In this document: positions 1 through 15,000 of the stretch, piece by piece
Position numbering within the stretch: position 1 is the stretch's first letter
Layout: every line of letters begins with the position of its first letter
Assembly (NCBI GenBank): GCA_013397795.1
Contig: VZTJ01004023.1
Location: forward strand, 1,361,422 to 1,425,421
Direction of reading: 5' to 3'
Source: Orthonyx spaldingii
Taxonomy: Eukaryota > Chordata > Aves > Passeriformes > Orthonychidae
Length of the DNA stretch: 64,000 nucleotides
Notes under the pieces: generated by a model
What the model was told of the DNA's origin: nothing
The model's input: only the letters and a program-made list of their open reading frames with translations
Database searches by the model: none
Translations under genes and position numbers: made by a program

Positions 1-3000
1 GCAACAGGGTTATTTTGCTGAGTGATACTCAACTGTCATAAGAACAAAGTTCAGTTCCTGCCTTGTTACCTTGCTCATTTCTCTGAGAATATGCGCTTCA
101 ATGTCCCAAGCTGTCTGTTACCACAGACAATTTGAGGTGCTAGCCCTAAAGGCTGTGCAGAGCCTTTAATTTGTTTTGTAAAATAGGTCTGTTTCACTCT
201 CAGGCTGCTTACCATATACTCCATGCGTGTATGAAAGTAACAGGTGACTTTTACCCATCTCGGCAGGTCGAGGTGGAGACCTTGTGGAATGCTTTTTCCA
301 GTAGCTAGCTTTGGCCATGGGTTGGTAAGTGTGGCTTGTGGAAGCTACTGCCGTGGTGGTAAAGGAAGGTGAACTCAAACCACCTCTTATTTGGGTATGA
401 GACTGCCTGTAGGATGTGTACAACCAACACACTTCAGGATGTGCACTCGGCTCCCTGTCACAGTCCTTCAGTCACTGGCCAGCTGTGGTCTCTAACGTGC
501 TGCTGTCCCAGCTGCAGTGCACAACCATGCTGCTGGAAGTTAGCTGAGTCTCTTTATTTTAAAGCTGATAGATATCTAGTAACTTCTCTACTAATATATA
601 GTAGCTAGTTCTGTTTCTGTTTGAACTCTAACTGCCTTCTATTTTTTAATTTACTTTCACAGTAATTAAGTATTGTTTCATACCCTCAGGGTGTGCATAT
701 AAAGATACGTGTCTTGCCTACTTGTACTGACAAGCATGTTCTTCCCACTGGCCTTTTCTGCCTTTTCCTAGGTTTCTTGGGTTTGTAGCTCTGTAGAGGG
801 GAATCTGAACTCTCTTGTGTTACTGCTTTCGGTTTTGGTGCTGGTTTCTACATCCTGTGCAGTTACCCTGGCCTCTCCTGCAGTGGGGGTGTTGATGATG
901 TGACACAGCAGAGGTGGAAGCTCCCGTTGAAGGCAGAGTATCTCAGAGCTGTTCAGCACTGGAGGCAAGAGAGTCTCACTCCAGAGCCTCCTGTGGCTGC
1001 TGATTGTGGGGCTCCTGGAGGGATTTGTTGGTGTTGGTGATGGCCCTGATTCATGATAAGATAAACTGTTTGACTTGAGTGCAGGGTTCACGTTTTAGGT
1101 TGTGGCGAAGTGTGCACAGTTGATGCTGGCCCTGCGTGGATGCACACAGAGCTGCCTGAGCAGTGCCCAGGCTCCAGGCTTTCTGTGCCATCAGGTAGCT
1201 CCACCACAGTCAGTGTGAGAAACTGGTTGCAACTGTTCTGTTGAACCTTCTGCTGGGAAGGTTTTATTTTGTCAGCTTGCTAAAGATTTCAAGATTTGTT
1301 TGGGTTGCTCAGTTTGATTGGATGGGCTGAGGTGACTCAGTAATGACATGGTCCCTCCAGAGTGTGGTCATGGCACTGTAACTGTTTTACAGCTGCTCTG
1401 TAACGGTCTGCAGAGTAGTGACTGTGTTGCCCAGTACTCCTTGCACAGTATCTTAGGCTGTTGCTTATGATTCTGATGCATTCTTTTTTGGTTTGATCTT
1501 TCTACCCCACCTTTATTTGTCATATCTCTGTTTTTGAACTTCTTTTTTTCTGAATTTTGCTTTTTTTAGGACATCAAGTGGTAGGGTGTCATCTAAACTC
1601 TACAGACGTGAAGCCATTCTGCAACAGAATTTCTTGTCAACCATTTCCGTAAGAAGACATTAGTCAGTGTGCAATAATTTAGCCTTGTCAGATAGTTCCA
1701 GTGCTTGCTTATGAATAAAATCAGCCTTTTATTTCTAAGTAGGTTTCACTGACTGCCACTGCTTGTAATACACTTTGACATCTTTCATTTAGAAAGAGAA
1801 GTACAAAGAATTATCCTGTGATCCTATGATAAACACGTGAGCCCTTCTTTATGGATCATCAGGGATGAGAAATGTGAATTTGGCATCCCCTCTGTCTTTG
1901 AAATAAAGCCAGCATGTTAGGTTGGGTACACAGGGCAAAAAGAGGGACAGTGGGGTCTGAATAGTGCTTAAAAAACCAAATACACTTTGCTTTAATAGGA
2001 ATCTCAGCTCCACAGTGATTGTGCAGTCAGTTAACCAAAGTGTGACAATGTCATGTGTCCTGTGGGAAGTTATTTATCTTCCCTTGACTTTTGTGTGTGG
2101 AAATGAGACACTAATCAACTTGATGTCACTAACCAGCTTTGGTCAGTTGCCACCCTTGGTTTTTGCCAAGGAATTGCTGTGCTTATGTTCCAGTTATCGC
2201 ATGGCTTCCTCCAAGCCCAGAGTTCTCTAACTAGACTTGAGACCTTTACCTCAAGCTTACATTCTGTGTGTTCTTGTGCAGCAGCAGATTCTGCTGCTCA
2301 CTTGCAGTGAGCTGTTTTGGAAAATGTAGATAAAGTTCCGGTGTGATAGCAGTGTGCTTTTACTTTAAGTGTCTTCCTGGTTCACTGCTTTAATATGTGG
2401 TAACTTACTAGTAAAGATTTCCAGTCTTTTGCAAGACTTGAAGCTAAGCTCACGTGAAATGTGTCTGAAGATACTTTTAATGGGGACACATAAATCATTC
2501 AAAAATTCTTCTTCAAAGTGCTTAATTCTTACATGTAGGTGTTTTGGCAAAGTCCAGAGATAAGATAAAATTAGTCATATAATAAATTAGACACTACAGC
2601 TAAATAGGACCGACAGAAGCATGTCCAAATAGCATTCAGGTTCTCTTAAGAACGTCTGCTGGCAGCAGTGTGGGTAAATGACACTGTTATGGTGGTCACA
2701 GTGGAATATTTTTGCATAACCTCTGTAGCACAAGCGTCTTCAGCACTTTTTGTGTTGCTTAAAAGCCACAGAAAGAAGTCATAGGGGAGGCAGCCTGGGG
2801 TGGAGTTGAGGCAGAACCTCTGAATTGTTTCAGAGAAAAGAAAGTAACCTGAGAATAGCAATGTTGATGTCAGTGAATGGTCTCTTCTGGTGATTTGTTA
2901 ACTATTCCCTTGCTGAAAATGGGATGGAGACTGCATCGTCTTCGATGTAGTTGTGTTTTGATGAGGATGGGGTTTTTTCTGTTCTGCTGGCATCTGGTTT

Positions 3001-6000
3001 CCCCTCTCTGAAAAGTATGATGTGTAAATTTGGAGATATTAAAGGTGTCCTGTCAATGCTGAATATGTCAATATTTGTTTCTGTTTATAAAGGGTACTTG
3101 TGGGATCCACAGCAATGGTTATGGTTTTCAGTGCAGATCATGAAAGGGGTCTTAGCAGCAGGGTCATACTTTAGAAGTCCTGAGAGGTTTTTTGTTGTTA
3201 GGATTTTTTCCTTTTTTTCTTTATTTTTTTTTCTTTCTGTTTGAACAATCAGCAATTAACACAGTACTGATTGCACTACTAAATTCCAGAATGCTTTTCT
3301 CAACAATACAGGTGCGTAGAGAAGTGGAGTCTCTTTTCAGATAAGGAAAGCTAAGAGTTCGGCATGTGAAAAGTGAGAGTGGAGAAGTGCTTTGTGACAT
3401 AATTAGCTGTTTATAATAGCTGGGTGGGTGAAGGAGGTGGTGTACACTTTCTTGATACCCTGTAAGCAAAGGAATTTTTCTGAGAAGCTCATTTTTCTGG
3501 AGCCCGTGGTCAATACCTCTAGTTTCTTTTATCAGCTGGTAGTGTAGTAAGGTTTAGTTTGTTAAAATGCTTGTCTAGGAAAACAAAAAAGTTCTTGTTG
3601 CTACTTTTGCTGAGCATGTCTCATACTTCTTCTACTTTGTGCAGTGATTGGGACAGAGCTGGAGAGGCTGCAGCTGTCCAGTACCAAGGGGATCGTGGTG
3701 CCAGCTGCCGGTGAACAGGAGACTTAGCTAAATATAGGAAAACATGGACCCTTTTGTGGGTTCTCTGGTATTTCAGTTATTTGAAAAAGCTCTGGGAAGA
3801 ATCTTTGTGATATGTCTAAGTGATGTGAAAGCAGCTCCCGTACCCGTGTGTGCGTGGGTCTGCGTGTTGCAAAAAACGAAGAGGAGATTGTTTAAAAAAA
3901 GCCAAACAACCCTCTGTTGGTTTTTTTGCAGCTGCAGAGTTTTTGTGTTTTGGAGAACACCTGCATTAGAAGGCTAAGCAGTTATACATGAAAAGACATG
4001 GATTTTCCATCTTAATTCTCTCAGCCAATGCTTGCTAAGCGGCCATTTCAAACTTGAGTTGAGAATAAGTTTTGGGAATATTTTAATTATGCTGAAGGTC
4101 TACTATACAATCTCTGAACTCTTGTAAAGAATTCTGAGTACATTTTTGGGTATCTTGTGTTTGTACTACATCTCTCTCTCTCTCACATATAAAATTGATC
4201 TGTGTGTGTTACTCAATTTCCCCTTACAAATTTCTTTAGTGTTTCAGTTCCTCAAAGAAAACAGTGACATCTGCTTACTTTTCCTCGCTGCAACAAAATT
4301 AAGGCATCATTATTTGTATCCTTTTCAGTGTAAAATTTAATTCTGGCTTTTGCTTTAAAGTTCTGTGTAGAATGAAGGCTAAGGTAGTTTGCAGTCTCAT
4401 TGACTAGGAAATGCAGCCAAACATAATAAATGCTGTTGGCTGAGGTTGGCAACAACCACCTTGAGAAGGACCAGAGTTAGTGAGCACTGCCTTGTTTTGA
4501 AGTGCATGGGATGGGGGATACCCAGTGCCACAGGGAGAGGAAAGCTGCATTTGGTGAGTTTCCCCTTCCAGGTTAAGGATTTACATCTGTGTTTGATTGT
4601 GATGCAACAAATAGTGTGCAGACTGCCTTAAATGACAGAAGAATTGCTATTAGCACCAATATGTAGAACAAGATTTCTTTGATCAAAGGGACCATGTCTT
4701 CAACTTGTTGGTTCAAGGTTGTTCTTTAAATACTTTTTTCTGTGACCTGAATTACCGAGGAAAAAAAAAAAGCACAATTTTAGGACATGGTTTAAAGCCT
4801 GTTTGAATTACATTTTAGTGGTATTTCCTTTGTCTTCACTAACCTCTAAATTGGAAATTCTGCATCTCTTAATTGTACTATGCTGATTTTTATTCTCAGA
4901 TAAAAAAGTTTAAGGGTTCTTTTTTTGTTTGTTTGTTTGATTTAGTAAAACCTCTTTCTTAATTATTAGTTTTCAATAGGCAACTGTTTAAATGCTGCCA
5001 AGTGATCCCTTAGCAGTGAGTAACACTGTTCTTGTTCTTTCAGTTGAGCTGCTTTGGATGATTTCTTTCAGCATGCTTGGATTTTGTCATGCATGGAGGA
5101 CTGTGCATCCTTCACAGTGGCTGCTGCAGCAATTGCCAAGCAAACAATATCTTTGTTTTAAGCAAGCAGAATAACAAAATACATACACAAAAAGTATTAG
5201 TCTTTTCACAGACTCAAATACTTGACAGTTAATATGTCTGTCTTTAAATTTAAGAAGTCTGCACAAATTTCCAGGTCTTACAATGTGTGTAAGGTAAACC
5301 TCTCTGGATTTTGAATATGACAACATTTTGTGTACTGTAACTGCATATATATCTGTAACTATATCTGGAGGTGGTTCTGTAGCCTGTTCACTGCCTGTTT
5401 GTCCTCAAAAGCTTTTATTTTAAACACTGTTTCACAAGTTTCCAGCTGTCACTTCTGAACCCTAAAAAGAAGTTCCTGGAGTTCATGGAGTAGCATTTTT
5501 TCCTAACAGGCTTTTAACAGGGCTCTAGATTTTGTGGTGGGTGCTAGGTATGGCTTGGAAGGAAAGATTGTTTGCTTTCCAGCAGTCTTAATTCATGTCT
5601 GAGCAGCAGAGGTATAGGTCAGAACAGTTCTGGGAGGACATTTTTTCAAAATTTTTGTTGCTGTTAGAGGTACCTGGTGGAGTTTTCTTAATCATCTTTT
5701 GATCTTCTTTGTGCTCTGTAGGACAGAGAGATGGAATTTGACATAAAGTGCTAATTGCCCCAAAAAAGCTTTTACTCAATTAGCTTATGGATGAATGGGG
5801 AAGTTTGATAACTTGGCAGTTACGCTTTGCTGACTGGAGACAGCTTTAGACTTGTTGGAAATGTAAATGAAATGGCATTTTGCTGAGCAGAAGATGAGAG
5901 GCCAGTGCCAGGCAGGGCTGGGCAGGGGTGAGGGAGGAGGTGCTGGTACTGGTGAAGGGATGGCCATGGTCCCACCTGCACTGAAGGTCAGAGTGCTGCT

Positions 6001-9000
6001 CCAGGAAGCTCCTTGTGTAAGGCATGGTGTGCCAGCATTTCCACAGGTATTCATACTTGCCTAATGTCTCCTGGATTTTTGGCCCACAGGTCCATCCCCT
6101 TGAATCCAGACTGCTTAATTTGCCCCTTTCCCTCCACCCAAGTGACCTGCATTGTCCTAGAAGCCCAGCTCTTTCATTGATTGGCACGTGGTCTGTCCTG
6201 TCATGAGGGTGCAATCCATTGATTACTTTGAAAATGAGAATCAAAGCTGTGAGCTGGTGTTGGAGGCTGGCTCGCAGGGATCTGTGGCAGGGGTTGTATA
6301 ACCAGGTCCTGGCAGAGGAGCGATGACGCAGAGCTGTGTGTAGGGCAGACCATGCTGCACTCTGGATAGGTTCAAGATAATTATGCCTCAGCAAAACTAC
6401 ATGGGTTTTTTTTTCCCCTGCAGTCTAATTACCAAGCTGCAGTTTCATCTCCTAGCCAGTAGCCAGCAATTTCTTCTGTTTGTCTGAGGGATTTAGAACA
6501 TCATTCAATCGCTGCATTTACCCTCTTATCATGAAGCAGGTTAGACCATACAAACTTCTGACTTTCACTTCCATGTCAAAGGGAAAAAAGGATTTTTATG
6601 ATGTGCCATTAGAAGCTGCTCGTTTGCTGAGTTAAGAAGGGCAAACTTGTTGAGACTTGCTTTTGCATACTTTAAATTGCTGATTGCTGCAGTAAAACAT
6701 GGTTTTTATGCCCTGGAGTATAATTGTTTTCCATAAAATTATCTATAGCAATACTACTTTGTTTTATGACCCTGTCTCTGCTTGCAAGCTGAGTAGCCCT
6801 GAGCTTAGTTACTGTGTGCAAAGTCCACCTCTTGATTTCCATGTAGGAGGTCACATCTGAGTCAGGACCAGGAGTAGTTCAAGAGGATGGCATAGCTGCT
6901 GCTGTCTCTGGTGGAGGACAGCACATTACAGTTTCTCCTCCGCCTTCTACGTTTGCATTCAGGAGCTTTGTCTTCCTGATCTTGTTCTAAATTGTATAAT
7001 TGATCTTACTTTTCCTGCTACTTGCTGTAGTGTGTATTTGTGTCCAGAGCTGACACAAAGGTAGAAGTTTGTTAATCGCCTTGCAGGTCTGATTTTAGAA
7101 GCTACTGCTCCTGAATATTTTTGGCTTTGTCCTGCTAAGGTTTTAACTGTCCAGTCTGTGATTGCACCGTGTGAAGTGCTTGGCAGTAGTACCACTTGAC
7201 CATCTCCTCTCAACAGGATCCCTTCCTTTCCTTTGCTTCCTCTTTGTGCTCTGCACCCTGGGCTGGGGCACAGCTGTTTTGAGAGCATCACAAGCCAACT
7301 CTTGCTTTAGTTCCCACATGGAACTTGTATCTTGACTCATTTGCCTAGGCCAGCACAAACCACTCCCTTTTGGGTGTTCCAGGAAATGTAGTGACAATTT
7401 CAGGGGTTAATTTCTGGGACATGGTAGCCAAACATGAGAACAGGTATAGTTGAGCCGTGTTTGGTAAATCCTAGCTCTATGTAACCAGCCAGAGGGATTC
7501 TTATCTGCCTTGTGTTAAGATGCCTTTTAGCACAGATGCAAGGAGCTTTAAGGCTGTAACTCAAGGCAACACAGAGAGAATGATTTAATTGCAGTATTTT
7601 GCCTTTGCCCTTTTAAGACACTGTATTGCAGACTTTGTGGTAGAAGCATATATTTAGCAGGACCAAACTCACTATTATACATGTTGGGAGTGTTTTCTGT
7701 CTTAGATTGTGTTCCAGCTGCCTGGTTCCTGACTGGTGGAGCAGAAAAGTGATCCAGTGTTGCCGATTGCTCCTTGAAGAGTTTCTGTAAGCTAATGTGT
7801 TATACTCACGTTGCTCTGATGCTTCTGCAAACAGATGAACCTTTTGTAAAATGATAGTAAAAGCCACTGTGGCCTCTCCAGATATCTGACTTTATTTTGG
7901 TCTGTGTTGTGTTGCACTGTGTGAAACGTGTTGTGCTATTTTGGGAGACCTGTGGGCTCTTTGTAAATGTCTGTTAAAATATTTGTATTTTAGACGTACA
8001 GTGGTTTGCTGTTTATCATGTGCAGTGTCAGAGCTCTCTCCACCCTCTAAAATGTTCAGTGGGAAGGAGTGACTCCCTTTGCTTGGACAAGTCTCATGCT
8101 GACTTGTACTTTCTGCAAGTGTTATGACCAGAGTTACAGTGAGTTTTGGCTGTTTGTAGCACTGTAGACACTGAAAGGTCATCCTTGGATTTCAGCCTGG
8201 GACTATATACAGGCTTAAGTCTTTTTTTTTTTCTTCTTCTTTTTTCCTCCTCCTTAAAACACCCTCCCCCCTTTCCTTTTTCCTTGGCTCAAAAAAACCC
8301 AAAACTCTCACGAACTTTGTTTTCACATGGAACACAGTACTTCTCAAATGTAAGAAATATCTGATGTTCAGCACTTTGTGTATGAGTTAACTGACTGAAA
8401 ACTAATGACATTCAGGGTTTCACAATAAGCTTGTAACTGGTTACCAATGTCTTCCTGTTGTCTTCCAGGAATGGATAGTAGATGTCTGTGAATGTACATT
8501 GTGTAGTATGCAATGCACAGAATGTTCATGCATTGAAATGTTCAAAGTAATTAAATTTCCTTTTTTCTGTTATTTTCTGCATGTTTAGAGCATATTTAGC
8601 ATCCTGGTTCTTACCTTATTTCTTTCCACTTGTTCCCTGTAGGAAGTTTTTTGAGCTGGTGGCAATACTGGCTTTTAGTGGTCACTGTTCCCATCTGCTT
8701 TCTCTCACTCCAAGGTTTGTGTCTGTACAATTGTTGCTTTGGCCTGTGTTGAGCTGGAGGAGGGAGCAGGTATGTCCAAAATTGTGGTGTGTGTTTTTTG
8801 CATTTTTTTTTGTTGTTTTTCTCTCTTGTACTGTGAAGCCATGGTCAGCTGAGCATGTATAAGGCTGAAGACAATTTTCTGTATTTGGTATCAGAGAGAA
8901 AGGTGAATTTGAATTGAACATTGCATGGAATCTGCATGCTGGTCTCATATACTGCAGTGTTTCAGAGAAAGTGAGAACATTTTATAGCAAGGCAAGAGCC

Positions 9001-12000
9001 TTTTCCTGAGGCAGGGAAAATACCAGAATGCTGCTGCCTGTATTTTGATAGCAGGTGTGCTGTATCTGGGGTGCCCTCATGCATGTGAAGGGATGGAGTT
9101 TCAGGGAGCACAGTCGTGAGAAATGGTTTGGAGTCGTTCCACGTGAAAGAACCTCTGAAGTGGATTACAGTGAGATACAAAGGTTGTTTTTATAGTGGTT
9201 TTTTTTTCTCATCTGGCAATGACAAGTTATGTTATGAAAGCTTCTAAGTGATGTGAGTTCCTAAATCCAATTTCTCAAAAGTGACCTGGCATCTTTAGTT
9301 ACACAGGTATTCCCAGTGACTGCACCTACCTCATCCCGTAGGGTCTCAGTGTGGTGTGTGCTGGTATTCAGAGGACCTCCTTGTGAATGGGCAGAATGGT
9401 GGGGGTTCTGGTAATTATGAAGTGCTTAGAATAATTAAGTTAATATTTCCTTGTGTATCTTATATAAACCTCTCATTTCAGCCTGCTGTTGCTTTTTGGT
9501 TTGTGATCTTGCATATGGTGCCTCCATTAATGGGTCATCATATTCTAATGTATTGAAGATGGAAAGAAATAGATCACTGTTTTCACTTGAAAGCTGAAAT
9601 GCCTGCAGGGCTAACGTCACAGAGCTACACGTTTTGTGGCGTTAGGAGGTTTAAAACCCTGTCTGATTCCACACTGAGCAAGCAGCAGATTTGTGGCACA
9701 CTTTTCTGAGTAAGTGTGCAAACAACTGCAATGTGCCTCTTAAACGTGGCTGGGCTTGGATTTGACAAGTAGCATTTTCTGTAAGATCCTGATATTTGCG
9801 TATTTTCTCAGTGTTGAAAGGATTATAATGCCAGGATTATATCAGTGTGGGCTTAGCTTTCTGTAAGAAACTCTTGCTTCCTCGGAGAGATCAGTCCAAT
9901 TGCAGCCAGCACTTTGTCAGATCAGGTAGAAAAAATTCTTTTGGAAATACAATATTATTAAAGTTGTCCAATCCTCAGGACTTCACAGAGAAGGCATTTA
10001 CTAAAGCATGTGCTGAGAGCTGGAAGAAGAATAATGGTAAACCAAGTTACTGAAAATGTCAAGGAGCTATTGCTAAAGGGTAAGTACTTTATGGTGTTAT
10101 TAGCACCTACAAAGAATTGTGGTGTTCTGAAACTACCGGTGTATCTTAACTGAGGAATAAAGTCATGGTGCTTTCTGAAACACAGGATTATTAAATTGTT
10201 AAATCCTTCCAGTTATGTAGGATCAGTCAGCTTGGTAAGGCTGTTCTCTAGTCTAGTTTTGCAAGCTCCAGTGGAAGTCTGATAGTAACTTCACACGTGT
10301 TTATCTAGGGATAAATCCAAGATCTGTGCTTAGCTGGACACTTAATTTTGTACTCTGCTCCAGTCTAACTGTTGCAGAGGGTATTGTCTGGGAAAGTTCT
10401 GGCTCTTTCTTTCAAGCGGAGCACATGCAAACGCCATCTTTTGAACTCTGAATTGGTTCAGAGGAATTAATATATTATCAATAATACAGCTTTTTGTTTT
10501 ATCTTTTTGGTACAATTATGCTTTCTTTGTGTCACTTTTGTAGGTGCCATAACTGTTGCTGATAATAAATATGTGCTGCAATGTAGTAGGTAATGAGTTT
10601 TAAGAATCACACCTTTACTAGCTAGGTAAAATTCAGTAAACTCAAAATAGATTATTATATCTATCATATATATATTACATATATCAAAATATATATTGAC
10701 AATGTCAATTAACAGTGAAGTAAATAATGTTATTACATAGCGTAATAATGTTATAATAGTGAATGAACAGCATGTATTATTAAAATACCCATGAATGTCA
10801 GTAGTTTGGTGTTTAAGCTGCAGTTTCTGATGGAAATGTGTGTCTGGACCAGCAATGTGAGCATTTGGTGTTGCCAATGTCACTGATAGTTTGAGCCTGT
10901 GCTTACAGCACAGAGGATCTCAGAGCTCTCCAGGGAAAGCTCTGTCCTTTCATTCTGCTGGGCTTTCCTCTCAGAAGCCTTCTTGTTGCGTGGGTTCTTA
11001 TCTGGTGTGACTTTGGCCTTTATCTTTAAAATACTGGGTCAGCTGGGGTTTTACAGCCTGTGCTTTCTGCCATCTTCAGTGAAAAGGAGCTGGTAGCCCA
11101 AGGTCTTGTGTGAACTGGCATTAACAGATTTCAGTTGGTTATTTCATTAGCAATGCCTAGTTTGTAGTGTGAGTAAGTTTTATCTAACTAGATGCAATGC
11201 TGTTTATTTCCTGTTTCCTCTGTTTCTGGTGTAAATACAATAATCCTATTAAAAAGCCCCACACACCTAAAACAGCCCAGCCTCAAAACAAGAACTTAGT
11301 GGAGTTTTCAAAACATTTTGAGAATTTTTTTTTTCTGAGCTTGGAATGCCACTTTGCTGCTTTTGACTTTTTGCTACTGCAAAATAAAGAAATTACTGTT
11401 TTCGGTTTTGAAAATTATAAAAGTTAAATCACGACTTTCTGGTTTTTTTCATGAAAAAAGTGCTGTGGGTAGTACTGACTACTTTGTAGCTAAAGGGAAA
11501 ATAAGTGCTCCCTATTGTCAGATTCTGTGATGTCAGCTGCTTGTTCTGCCATAAATGAGTTTGTAACCAGAATTTTTATTTTAGAAATGCTTTGTGGTTC
11601 TGGCTAGTTGTGTGTTGCCTGTGGAGAAACAAGTATTTCTAATAGGCTGTCTTTTTTTATTATTGCTTAAACTTATCTTTACTTTGGACTGCTGCTGACG
11701 TTGGATTAGGATTTTTGCTAAGTTGTTGAAAGTGAGTGATTGAAGAAGAGAAGCAATGTCTGATTTCTGTTAATGAAATTTCAAGGTAACGATATCTGCA
11801 GCAGCATAATTGTGCATTGAATCATTTGTTATAGTCCCACAAATGAACCAAGAAAAACGTTCCCTAACAGTTCTGAGAATGAATAAGAGTTTTGTTTAGT
11901 CCAGCCACATGTGAGGAACCACATGAATAGCAGCAGATTTGGAACGTATTTGAAATCAAATTGTTGTCTGCGTGTTCCTTAGGTTATTCTAAAGTGACAG

Positions 12001-15000
12001 TCTCTTGATACACTTCAGCAGTGCTCTTGGGTGCTTGGCTGCTGAAATGTGGAGATTCCCAGGTTCTTGGACTGCTTGCAGAGTCCAGGAGGATTGTTGA
12101 GGTTTTTCTGTTTCTCAGCAATACTCAGACCTGCAGGTCTTCACGGCCTGTGGGTGATGAGCAGAACTCTCTGAACATGGCACAGCCTTTGGGAGGAACA
12201 GTGTGAGCATTCTCCTTATTGACATCTGGGAAATGGTGTCTCAAGAACTGTGTTAGAAACAAACCAAACCCCCAAAGTGTTATAAAAATGAACATGGACA
12301 GCTTCTTTTTGTATTACAACTTTATTCATAAGTCTGTGAACAAATGCTCTCAAAATAATGTGACTAATAAAACCTGATTATGCAGTAATTTCTGTTTGGA
12401 GCAATCCCATTGTTTCTCTAAATGTTTTTTTTTCCAGTAGAATACCTACCTTGGGTGTATTCATGTGCTTCTAGGTCTCGTGAGAACAGTTAAGTGTAGC
12501 AAACCTATTTTGATTTTGTGGTCAAAAATCAAAGTAAATTGTGTCTTAATTACCAGTTGTGTAGAAATTTGCAGAACATACTGACACATGAAAATCTGAG
12601 AAGGCATAAATAAACCAGAACAGAACTAACTTGCTTTCCAAAGCGGGATAAACTTTGCGTACCTTAAATCATCTATAAATTAGGGTTTTATTTAGGTTAG
12701 GCTCTCTTTAGAGGTAATTTGCAGCCTGTCAGGGTGCATGCACAGGAGAGGCACTCCAGGGGTCAGCTAACTGAGCCATCTCTTGCTGAGTGAGAAGTGA
12801 GCCTGTGGGGTTAGTTGGCTATAACTGCCTGCTATTTAGAGTGCTCTTATTAAGGGAAACCCACAGCAACTACTTGGGTATCGACTGATTTCAAATCTTA
12901 GATTCCACTGTTACTGGTAGATGAAATTTTATAAGTATGAATGTGTTTTTGTTGTAATTGAAAAAGATCAAATAATGTTCCCTGTGCATGAAAATGGCTC
13001 AGTTTGTGCCCTTAACTATCACAGGCTTTGTGGCCAGTAATACTTGTGAAATAGTGTCTGAATAACAGCAAAACGTGGTGCTAGCTGCTAGACAGGCTAT
13101 TTCATCATGGTATTTTTTAGTGTGGTGTACCCAAAGGAGTCTGTACATGCACAGTACAATTACAAGTGAGATACTGACTCTTATGCTGCTCCAGAAATTA
13201 AATTACATTGAGGGGGGGAGGAGTGTTGGGCTGTCCTTTGAGCTGGTTTTCTGGGAAATATCTGCTGTTTGTTGGTTCTGAAGGGGTAAATAAACCTACG
13301 TGTTTCTTGGTCATTTCAGTTCCAACTCTGACTTTTACTCTGATTCGCACTGGAATTATTTGAAGAAATTTAGCCCCTCACTTAAGACTTAACTCTTGGT
13401 ACTTCAGGCAGGGAGGGTTCTGGCAGCCCTGCATGCCATCCTCACGGGTCACAGCAGTGTCTGGAGCTTGGTCCAGCTTTCCTGTCTCCAGAGCATGTCT
13501 GAGGCTGTGTTCCTGCTGAGATGCTGTGAGCAGGGTGTTTGTGCCTCTGCCAGCTGGCATTAGCTCGGATAAGATGTGCCTGTAGAAGCAAAGTGGCAGA
13601 AGTTTCTTATCAAAGTTCAGCCTGGTTCAGAATTTGCTTTTTCTGTAATGTTTTAACCTTGCAGTAGCTTAGTTGGCATTGCTGTGTTCGCTTTCCCTGT
13701 TACCTGTGTGGGCCAGACTAAAGCTGGTCAGGCTTTGTCCATCTGTGCCTTCAGCACGTCTTAACTTGCAGGTAGGTAAAGTTTCCCTAGGAAGTAGGTG
13801 AGCATGTCTGAGTTAGTCGTGTACCCTGATGGAAAAATCTGTAGTTTTTTTAAGATGTACTAATTTCTGCTTCTTTACCTGAATGTGATGAAGTAGGGGA
13901 GTGGTGGTTTTTTGTAAGGGAGTTTAGAAACTGGCAGTAGAGGAGAACAAAACCTTGACAGGTCAAGACATGCAACTGCTCTTGCCACTTTCTCAATGGT
14001 TATTTCAGTCTGGCTGAATAGACCTTATCATCGTGAAGCTTTCTGGTCTTTTCTTTACAATAGTCTTACTGTGCCTAATTGTTCAGCTTTCATTTATCCT
14101 CACTAATCTGTCTTTTAGTTACTTTCATATATGTCTTTTGTTTGTAATTCTCTCTAAATTCTGGTTTTCATCCCTCAGTTGCTAAAGAAAACACAATGGC
14201 TTGCACAAAAGACTTGCATTCACCATGCTCAAGCAGTGAAACTGTGTCTGTCTGGCCTAATCCTCTTCCAGAAGGAAAACAGGTTTTTTGGTTTTGGTTT
14301 TTTTTTTTTTGTAAGGACAACATTAACCTTTTGGAGAAGAACAAAATAAAACCAGTCAGTAGAATATCTGCTGCAGTTGAGTCACAGTGTTTTTTCTTGG
14401 CTATGAGGCAAAAGTTTGGATATCCATTTATTGCTTTTGTTCTGTTTCCTGAGCTTGTGTGTTTGCACATGTGGGAGTATGCACACTTGAGGGTTTTAGG
14501 TATTGTTCCATGGATGATTTTTGATCTTTTAAGGAACTCAGGTGATCCACAGGATGAGGAACTTGTTCTGTGGACCTGTGCCCATATCTGAGTAGGAGAG
14601 CTCTAGAATGTTCAGGGAACTGTGCTGGAGATGTTTAGATCAACTGCATAGTTGAAGTGGAATTATCTGGTTTGGAGGAGAACTGGTAGCATTCAGAAAT
14701 AAAATGCCTTAATTATCGAAAGATAATGAAGACTGAGAAGCAATGAAACAAGTGAAAAGAAAACATTAGCCTACTTGGAATACAGCTTGAATGCCTCAAA
14801 ATTTGGGATTAATTAGGGACTAAGGCAAATAAATTATTCTCTGTTGCAGAGTATTTAGCTCCCTCTTTAAGAAATGTTCCTTGCAAAGCAATCTTGCACG
14901 ATGAAAACTAGCACCACATAGCCAGGACCAAAGACTTGATAACTAAGAATGTGGAAAACTGTGCGCATGTCACGGGATGGTGCTTGCCCAGGAGACTTCG

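Noticed and set aside
4166..4190. TC/CA dinucleotide run as a functional microsatellite
   Set aside because: Too short to be more than background low complexity.
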